A DNA stretch of 64,000 nt, from positions 38,906-102,905 of the forward strand of contig JBKCNS010000031.1 of the NCBI GenBank assembly GCA_046297095.1, in the 5' to 3' direction. This DNA comes from JBBATK01 sp046297095. Its GTDB lineage: Bacteria; Bacteroidota; Ignavibacteria; Kapaibacteriales; NICIL-2. This document shows, piece after piece, positions 59,212 to 64,000 of this stretch. Each line of letters opens with the position of its first letter. The stretch's first letter is position 1. Position numbers and translations under genes: made by a program. The notes beneath the pieces are model-generated. The model made no database searches. It was not told where the DNA came from and was given only the letters and a program-made list of their open reading frames with translations.

Positions 59212-59400
59212 TTACTTGCCTTCTGTTTCGCTACTTTTCATGTTCTGCACTTCTGTGCGGATATCTGCACAAAGTTTACGCAGTTCCTGCATGTGTTTGC
59301 GAACACGCGTACCGGCAGCTTTGTTACCCTTATCGTAGAACTTCGCGAAATCACCCTCGAAACTTTGAACGAGGCTGACGAGGCTCTCATAACGTGACAT
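59212..59400 (-). CDS. Histone H1-like (Hc1) DNA-binding protein
   Basis: A 62-residue small basic protein of the Hc1-like family found across Bacteroidota and Chlorobi. It matches in full: SRYESLVSLVQSFEGDFAKFYDKGNKAAGTRV, then RKHMQELRKLCADIRTEVQNM. The family is nucleoid-associated, but the Lys/Ala-rich tail of chlamydial Hc1 is absent here. A good ribosome site (GGGAG) precedes the ATG at 59400. It lies 16 bases after the T9SS subtilase on the same strand, so it may be read through from it. A strong terminator ends the unit. Confidence 0.88.
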   Translation of the reverse strand: MSRYESLVSLVQSFEGDFAKFYDKGNKAAGTRVRKHMQELRKLCADIRTEVQNMKSSETEGK

Positions 59401-59416
59401 ACGCTCTCCCGATTAA

Positions 59417-62380
59417 TTATGGTAAAACAATAAAAGGCTCAACGAACATTCCGTAATGTGTGTGTACACGAATGAAGTATGATCCCCTGGACAAATCCTC
59501 GGAACCGGTTCGTGCGGGCGAGGAGTTCAGTGCAAATATATACTCTCCGGGGGTTACATGTTGATTTTTTACAAGATTTCCAACATGACGACCCAGTGCG
59601 TCTACGATATCACAGTCCAGGATTGTTTCCTTGGCTATGCGAATGCGTACAGAGCTGCCGCCCGATGGTACAGGATTCGGCATTACGGTTACCGGTTGCT
59701 CGCGCTCGTCCCGGCTCTCTACGCTCACTATACTATTGAACGCATCGCGCGCTGCTTTGGCGGCCGTGCTCAACTCCTGAAGATTCATTCCGCAGAAGAT
59801 ACTGATAGCAACCTGCTCAGTTTTCTGCGCGCCGATAGAAAACGGTCCGGCGCTGATCACTGTAGAGACATCCGTCACATTTGTTTCGGTGCGGCCAAGT
59901 CCACTGGATAAGGTCTGGAACTTCTCCTCGGCAGTGAAATTGTCGTACACGCCGGGATTGTCTTCACTAATGCCGTCGTTGTCCATCAGGAAGACGTTCT
60001 CTTTCTGCTTGGTGACAACTTGCATACCAACCCATGGTAGCTCGGGATCGGCGGTGCTGCGCGTGTAGAAGAATCCAAGACTATCCACGTACACTGCCTG
60101 GTCTCGCTGGCCTGAAGCGCTGATGTCCCAGTCTGCATAGATACCGCAGTAGATATTGTTGATGTCTGCCACGGACGGATTTTTTATGTCGTATACGGAA
60201 ATCACAAAATCCTCACGGCCCTTCTCTGAATACTGACGAACTGTTTGGGTTACATCCACACCGGCAGCACCAAGACTGTTTTTGTCGCTAAAAGTAGTTG
60301 TACATTCCGTGGCAGCAAGCGTGCCGGGCGTGAGCAATACCGCCGGTGTTACCGTTCGGAACGAGCTGTCCTGCTTTGATGCCGGATTGCCGCGCACCAC
60401 ATTCGATATAGCCGTGGGCGAGATACCTATCATGAGTCCGGCTTCGAAGAGAAAACTATTGCTGTTCTTATATCGCATTCCGTCGCCCTGAAAATTACCC
60501 GAGTAATCATTGTAGGCGAAGTTTCCGCGGCTGTTCACGGTGATGGTAATGTTGTTGTTGCGAAGCGTTCTGTAGGTGGGGCGTAGGTTCATGCTGTATG
60601 TGCCGCGGCCCACAATTGTAGTATCGTCTACTATCGTAATGGAAAATGCTACGGTTGAGTTCTCTTTGAGTGTAGAGGGAACAACAAAATCGAACGACTG
60701 TGAAGGCACTTTGATATCCGACGATCCCATCACACCTAATGTCGTTGCTGTTTGATTCAACGTGATGCCTGTGCCCGGCGTTGTTACCGCCATTTTCACC
60801 GTAACATTTTTGAGTTCGCTCAGCACGTTTTGAATGCGCGGCTTGATGGTAATCGTGTTACCCAAATCGAAGGCCCCGTCACCATCTGCGTCTTTTACAT
60901 CCACTTCCAACACCTGTGCAAAGCGCGCAGAGGTGGTGGTTATTGCCTTCAATGCATTCACCCGCCCGCTGCCCATCAGATACATCCATGCGGTGTTACG
61001 ATTTCCGGTTTTGGTTTCCACCGGATCGGCTGAGGCACGGAGCAAGGCGCTGATTTGTGCCGGTGAATAGTTGGGATATTTAAGTTTTACCAGACCTGCA
61101 GCTCCGGCCACACAGGGCGTTGCCATGGACGTTCCATCGGAGTTGTCGTAGCCGTTGCCCGGCACGGTGGACAGGATGAACACTCCGGGCGCCGAGATGC
61201 CCACGTGAGCGCCATAGTTTGAGAAGTTTGCTTTGGCATCATTACGGCCCACCGCAGAAACAGCAAGCACGTTTTGGTATGCTGCCGGATAGAACAGATC
61301 GCTCACGCCATCGTTCCCCGCTGCCACAACAACCAAGCTTCCAAGTTTGGTAGCTGCATTCACTACTTCTTGCTCGGCTTGTGAACCGGCTCCTCCGCCC
61401 CAACTGCAGCTGATAATCGGAGCTCCCATACCGGCAGAGTATGCAATGCCCTCGTAACTGCGAATCAACGCAGCATTGTTTGTACCAATCTTTACTGCCA
61501 AAATCGAAGCGCGATGGCACATCCCGGCAATTCCCTTACGGTTGTTCACCGCCGCACCTACAATGCCGGCGCAGTGGGTGCCGTGCATGTAACCCGGAAT
61601 AGGGTCGTTGTCCTGCGGCGAACCCGTGGTAGCGCCTGCAAAGTCCCAGCCATGCCAGTCGTCCACATAGCCGTTGTTATCATCATCAATTTTATTTGTT
61701 TTCTTGTCCTTACCGTCCGCATCCATGCCCATCTCGCCCGGGTTGGTGTACACCACATCCTTCAGATCTTCGTGCAGATAATCAACGCCGGTATCAACCA
61801 CCGAAATAACTACTTTCTCCGTGCCCGTTAGTTGATCCCATGCATCGGTGGCTTTGGTGTTCTTGATGTAATACTGACCAATCTCTGCGTACAGCGAATC
61901 GTTGGGAGTAAAGCACAAATAGCGCGCGGGCATGAGCTCGGCGTATTCCACGAATGGCAGTGCGCTAATCTTCTTTGCAAGCACCGACAGATTTCGCGCG
62001 CTCGACGCCTCAATCACAGCCACACGCGACAAGCTCACGGCAGGGTTGTCGTTGGCAAACAAGCGCATCTGCTCGTTGTATCGTTTGGTGACCAGCTTCA
62101 AGGTACCATCACTTAGATATCCTTCGGAGGAGTGAGCCCCAAGAAGAGCGCGGAGTTCAGTAATTTCACCCTTGCGGCCGGCAGCGCTCCATTTATCGAA
62201 CTCTGCGGTCTGCGGTTTGAATTTCACTATCAACGTCCCGTCCACGTACAGGGGTTTTTCACCGGCAAAAGCACCCGTTGCGCATAGGAAAAATAGAACC
62301 AAACTCGCAAGCATACCGTAGAGTTGGATAGGTACGCGAGAAGCTAACCGAGAATCATACCGAGCAGATGAATATCGCAT
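59417..62380 (-). CDS. Secreted S8 subtilisin-like protease with T9SS sorting domain
   Basis: A 987-residue secreted peptidase. The signal peptide (GMLASLVLFFLCATGAFAG) precedes a propeptide and the catalytic domain with all four key residues: Asp196 (SVVDTGVD), His269 (MHGTHCAG), oxyanion Asn356 (AAGND) and Ser418 (DGTSMATP). An acidic Asp/Asn-rich insert (DDDNNGYVDDWHGWDF) near residue 232 is typical of these enzymes. A beta-rich region follows, and the last 90 residues are a T9SS type A sorting domain (VMPNPVPSGG, VDALGRHVGNLV, GSYFIRV). It should be exported through the outer membrane and anchored on the surface. A TAnnTTTG element and a palindrome lie upstream. Confidence 0.93.
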   Translation of the reverse strand: MRYSSARYDSRLASRVPIQLYGMLASLVLFFLCATGAFAGEKPLYVDGTLIVKFKPQTAEFDKWSAAGRKGEITELRALLGAHSSEGYLSDGTLKLVTKRYNEQMRLFANDNPAVSLSRVAVIEASSARNLSVLAKKISALPFVEYAELMPARYLCFTPNDSLYAEIGQYYIKNTKATDAWDQLTGTEKVVISVVDTGVDYLHEDLKDVVYTNPGEMGMDADGKDKKTNKIDDDNNGYVDDWHGWDFAGATTGSPQDNDPIPGYMHGTHCAGIVGAAVNNRKGIAGMCHRASILAVKIGTNNAALIRSYEGIAYSAGMGAPIISCSWGGGAGSQAEQEVVNAATKLGSLVVVAAGNDGVSDLFYPAAYQNVLAVSAVGRNDAKANFSNYGAHVGISAPGVFILSTVPGNGYDNSDGTSMATPCVAGAAGLVKLKYPNYSPAQISALLRASADPVETKTGNRNTAWMYLMGSGRVNALKAITTTSARFAQVLEVDVKDADGDGAFDLGNTITIKPRIQNVLSELKNVTVKMAVTTPGTGITLNQTATTLGVMGSSDIKVPSQSFDFVVPSTLKENSTVAFSITIVDDTTIVGRGTYSMNLRPTYRTLRNNNITITVNSRGNFAYNDYSGNFQGDGMRYKNSNSFLFEAGLMIGISPTAISNVVRGNPASKQDSSFRTVTPAVLLTPGTLAATECTTTFSDKNSLGAAGVDVTQTVRQYSEKGREDFVISVYDIKNPSVADINNIYCGIYADWDISASGQRDQAVYVDSLGFFYTRSTADPELPWVGMQVVTKQKENVFLMDNDGISEDNPGVYDNFTAEEKFQTLSSGLGRTETNVTDVSTVISAGPFSIGAQKTEQVAISIFCGMNLQELSTAAKAARDAFNSIVSVESRDEREQPVTVMPNPVPSGGSSVRIRIAKETILDCDIVDALGRHVGNLVKNQHVTPGEYIFALNSSPARTGSEDLSRGSYFIRVHTHYGMFVEPFIVLP

Positions 62381-62408
62381 AAGCGTAGAGGGTTGTTAAT
62401 CGAACGAA

Positions 62409-62416
62409 CAAATATA
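62409..62416 (-). promoter_or_regulatory. Bacteroidota-type -7 element upstream of the subtilase gene
   Basis: On the minus strand TATATTTG fits TAnnTTTG and lies about 30 bases upstream of the protease start. Confidence 0.5.
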
Positions 62417-62423
62417 GACAGCC

Positions 62424-62462
62424 GTTGAACGTATGGTTCACTGTAGATCAACACCGTTCAAC
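62424..62462. promoter_or_regulatory. 8-bp inverted repeat next to the subtilase promoter
   Basis: GTTGAACG at 62424-62431 is repeated inverted as CGTTCAAC at 62455-62462 with a 23-base spacer. It is where a -33 region and an operator for the protease gene would lie. Function is unknown. Confidence 0.4.
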
Positions 62463-62530
62463 ATTTAGGACCATCTTTGCCGGGACCGTCTTTACCACAG
62501 TAACACACGAAATGCGCAAAGGGATCGAAG

Positions 62531-62570
62531 AAAGGTCCATAAAGGTCCATAAAGGTTCATAAAGGTTCAT
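62531..62570. repeat. 10-bp tandem repeat x4 (AAAGGTCCAT)
   Basis: AAAGGTCCAT occurs twice, then AAAGGTTCAT twice, in direct succession from 62531. Confidence 0.92.
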
Positions 62571-62693
62571 GAGCAGTAAAAAGTTCATGGGAATTCCGGG
62601 AAAGAGGCACAATCGTGCGCCGGCAGGAAAATGTGCAATGCCTGTGTGGCCGTGTAGCCCTATGGCAATAACAGCGACATCTTCGGTAGATCA

Positions 62694-62729
62694 ATTCATT
62701 ACGAGATTCATTAAGAAATCCATTAAGAA
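62694..62729. repeat. 12-bp imperfect tandem repeat x3 (ATTCATTAAGAA)
   Basis: Units of ATTCATTACGAG, ATTCATTAAGAA and ATCCATTAAGAA run to 62729, shortly upstream of the cdd start. Confidence 0.85.
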
Positions 62730-62753
62730 ATCCACTACTCAGCATTCAAAAGC

Positions 62754-63374
62754 ATGAACAACAATCTTCGATTTCCCTCTACGTGGTCGCTGAGTATGGC
62801 GCATGCCATGGCTGTGGCAAACGGAAAATCCGCGCGGGCGCAATCGCGCCGTCTGCAGGTATCGGCGGCACACATGTATTTGCAATGGCTGCACGAGCAC
62901 ATGCCGTTGCCGAACGACACCACGCCTGCTGCGGTAAATGCCGAACATGCTGCCATCTTTGCCTCTGCCGTGCGCAGAGCCGGCACGCTTCGTGCCCGGG
63001 CTCAAGCACCGTATTCGCATTTTCCTGTTGGTGCGGCATTGCTCTGCGCCGATGGCACTATCATCGACGGCGTGAATGTAGAGAGCAGTAGTTATGGCGG
63101 CACTATTTGCGCGGAGCGCTCGGCACTGGTATCCGCGCTGTCTCAAGGGTACAAGAACTTTGCCATGATTGCCATTCGCGCAAACACCGAAACGCCTATT
63201 AGTCCCTGCGGGTCGTGCCGGCAGCTGCTCTATGATTACGCCCCGGACCTCTTGGTGGTGATGCTGTCTCAAGATGGCAGTAGCCACATGGCATACATTC
63301 GCGAACTTCTTCCGCTGGCCTTCGGTGCAACGGATCTGGCCACGGCCGCAACGGCACAAAAAGCTTCCCGCTAA
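62754..63374 (+). CDS. cdd: Cytidine deaminase with N-terminal extension
   Basis: Zinc enzyme converting cytidine to uridine in pyrimidine salvage. The active site shows the proton-relay Glu121 and zinc ligands Cys119, Cys152 and Cys155 in CAERSALVSAL and SPCGSCRQLL; APYSHFPVGAALL is standard. At 206 residues it is longer than the usual 130-residue bacterial form by about 70 N-terminal residues (AHAMAVANGKSARAQSRRL..., helical), which recalls extended forms but is not clearly homologous. A later start cannot be excluded. deoA in the same window shares the pathway. A 12-bp repeat ends about 25 bases before the start. Confidence 0.9.
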   Translation: MNNNLRFPSTWSLSMAHAMAVANGKSARAQSRRLQVSAAHMYLQWLHEHMPLPNDTTPAAVNAEHAAIFASAVRRAGTLRARAQAPYSHFPVGAALLCADGTIIDGVNVESSSYGGTICAERSALVSALSQGYKNFAMIAIRANTETPISPCGSCRQLLYDYAPDLLVVMLSQDGSSHMAYIRELLPLAFGATDLATAATAQKASR

Positions 63375-63474
63375 GTGGCATTACCGGGGCAATCATCGCC
63401 ACGGCATGGCACTGTCTTGGCCATAAGCGCCCGGCTCTTCGTAGTTTTGCCGCTCTGAATCACTGAACGTCACC

Positions 63475-64000
63475 ATGGATAAACGCTGTACCTACGATCC
63501 TCTGCACGAACTCATGGCATATTATGCCAATGCGAGCGCCGTGGTGGAGAAGCAGCAGGTGGAAGCAACCACCATCGAAGAAAAACTCAAGCAACGCATT
63601 ATCAATGGCGATCGCTTGGGTATTGATGCCGATTTGCGCAAGGCATTGGAGAATTACTCTGCCCTTGAAATCATCAACACATTGCTGCTCGACGGCATGC
63701 GCGTGGTGGGCGAGCTGTTTGGCAGCGGTCAGATGCAACTTCCCTTTGTGTTGCAGTCTGCAGAGACCATGAAAACAGCTGTAGGATTTCTGGAGCCCTT
63801 CATGGAAAAAGTGGAGGATAGCGCCGGCAAAGGAACCATGGTGCTTGCCACCGTAAAGGGTGATGTGCACGACATCGGAAAAAATCTTGTTGATATTATT
63901 CTAACAAATAACGGATATCGCACAGTAAATATTGGTATTAAGCAAACTATTAATCAGATAGTTGAGGCAGCTGAATCAAATAATGTTGATGTGATTGGTA
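63475..64000 (+). CDS. metH: Cobalamin-binding module of methionine synthase (MetH type), 3' truncated
   Basis: The frame opens at ATG 63475 and runs off the window, giving 175 residues. It matches the MetH cap and B12 domains: EEKLKQRIINGDR, then SALEIINTLLLDGMRVVGELFGSGQMQLPFVLQSAE, MKTAVGFLEPFMEK, TMVLATVKGDVHDIGKN (cobalamin motif DxHxxG) and NNGYRTVNIGIKQTI. A full MetH starts with homocysteine and folate domains, absent upstream: the same frame has a TAG stop at 63442. So this looks like a split MetH beginning at the B12 region. The first ten residues are unusual. From about 63886 to the edge the DNA becomes very AT-rich though the frame remains open and conserved; see findings. Confidence 0.88.
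   Translation, partial: MDKRCTYDPLHELMAYYANASAVVEKQQVEATTIEEKLKQRIINGDRLGIDADLRKALENYSALEIINTLLLDGMRVVGELFGSGQMQLPFVLQSAETMKTAVGFLEPFMEKVEDSAGKGTMVLATVKGDVHDIGKNLVDIILTNNGYRTVNIGIKQTINQIVEAAESNNVDVIG

Larger units (their letters stand above)
62381..62753. other. 373-base gene-free stretch between the subtilase and cdd
   Basis: No credible coding sequence, tRNA or rRNA was found here. It holds the promoter and palindrome of the leftward protease gene (62409-62462), a 10-bp tandem array at 62531-62570 and a 12-bp array at 62694-62729. The rest is unremarkable spacer. Confidence 0.7.

Noticed and set aside
1..64000. tRNA or rRNA genes, insertion sequences, prophage, integrase sites
   Set aside because: I found no transposase, integrase, phage gene or tRNA-like fold by eye; weak tRNA signals could be missed without a covariance search.

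Overview
The window reads as a continuous piece of a free-living, LPS-bearing Gram-negative chromosome with roughly balanced base composition. Several features point to the Bacteroidota/Chlorobi (FCB) group: two large secreted proteins with type IX secretion (T9SS) C-terminal sorting domains, a small histone H1-like (Hc1) protein of the Bacteroidota type, two promoters with the Bacteroidota -7 element TAnnTTTG, a PorE-like propeller protein, and LPS genes (kdsD, msbA-type). A deep Chlorobi-related or Kapabacteria-like lineage is my best guess. It is an inference from gene content; no marker gene was compared.

Layout. 1-5.7 kb: end of a solute-binding protein, two overlapping unknown genes, rel/spoT, a glycosyltransferase. 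5.8-9 kb: a DUF2279-like protein coupled to an AtuA-family protein, then a small membrane protein. 9-11.8 kb: rodZ, kdsD, a HIT protein. 11.9-16.6 kb: a 1570-residue T9SS cargo with a strong terminator. 16.9-21.8 kb: purN coupled to an unknown dehydrogenase, then a PorE-like PD40 protein coupled to an outer-membrane barrel protein. 21.9-26.2 kb: glycosyltransferase, MsbA-type ABC exporter, RlmD-type RNA methyltransferase. 26.2-36.1 kb: an eleven-Asp-box propeller protein, a LolA-like protein, hpf-nhaD, an MltB-like lipoprotein and a VWA/Ig/barrel fusion. 36.1-46.3 kb: MFS transporter, then a leftward series of purM, acyl-CoA dehydrogenase, pepF, 3-hydroxyacyl-CoA dehydrogenase, pdxA, rodA, purC. 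46.6-52.7 kb: deoA, an rRNA methyltransferase followed closely by a Ham1-carboxymuconolactone decarboxylase fusion, PBP4 and two small membrane proteins. 53-62.4 kb: gcvH, mutS, a HAD phosphatase, ruvB, a CDF-like transporter, Hc1 and a T9SS subtilase. 62.7-64 kb: cytidine deaminase and the start of a stand-alone B12 module of methionine synthase.

Most genes are housekeeping: purine synthesis (purN, purM, purC, scattered), nucleoside salvage (deoA, cdd), cell shape and wall (rodZ, rodA, mltB, dacB), envelope/LPS (kdsD, msbA), repair (mutS, ruvB), and stringent response and ribosome hibernation (rel, hpf). I see no tRNA, rRNA, CRISPR array, insertion sequence or phage.

The most unusual signals are: (i) an abrupt fall in G+C inside the last gene, right after the conserved cobalamin-binding motif; (ii) short direct repeats (8-24 bp units, 2-5 copies, each with its own sequence) in many of the spacers and also in frame inside genes; (iii) unusual protein architectures, namely VWA-Ig-barrel in one chain, the Ham1-CMD fusion, and the PorE-like/barrel couple.
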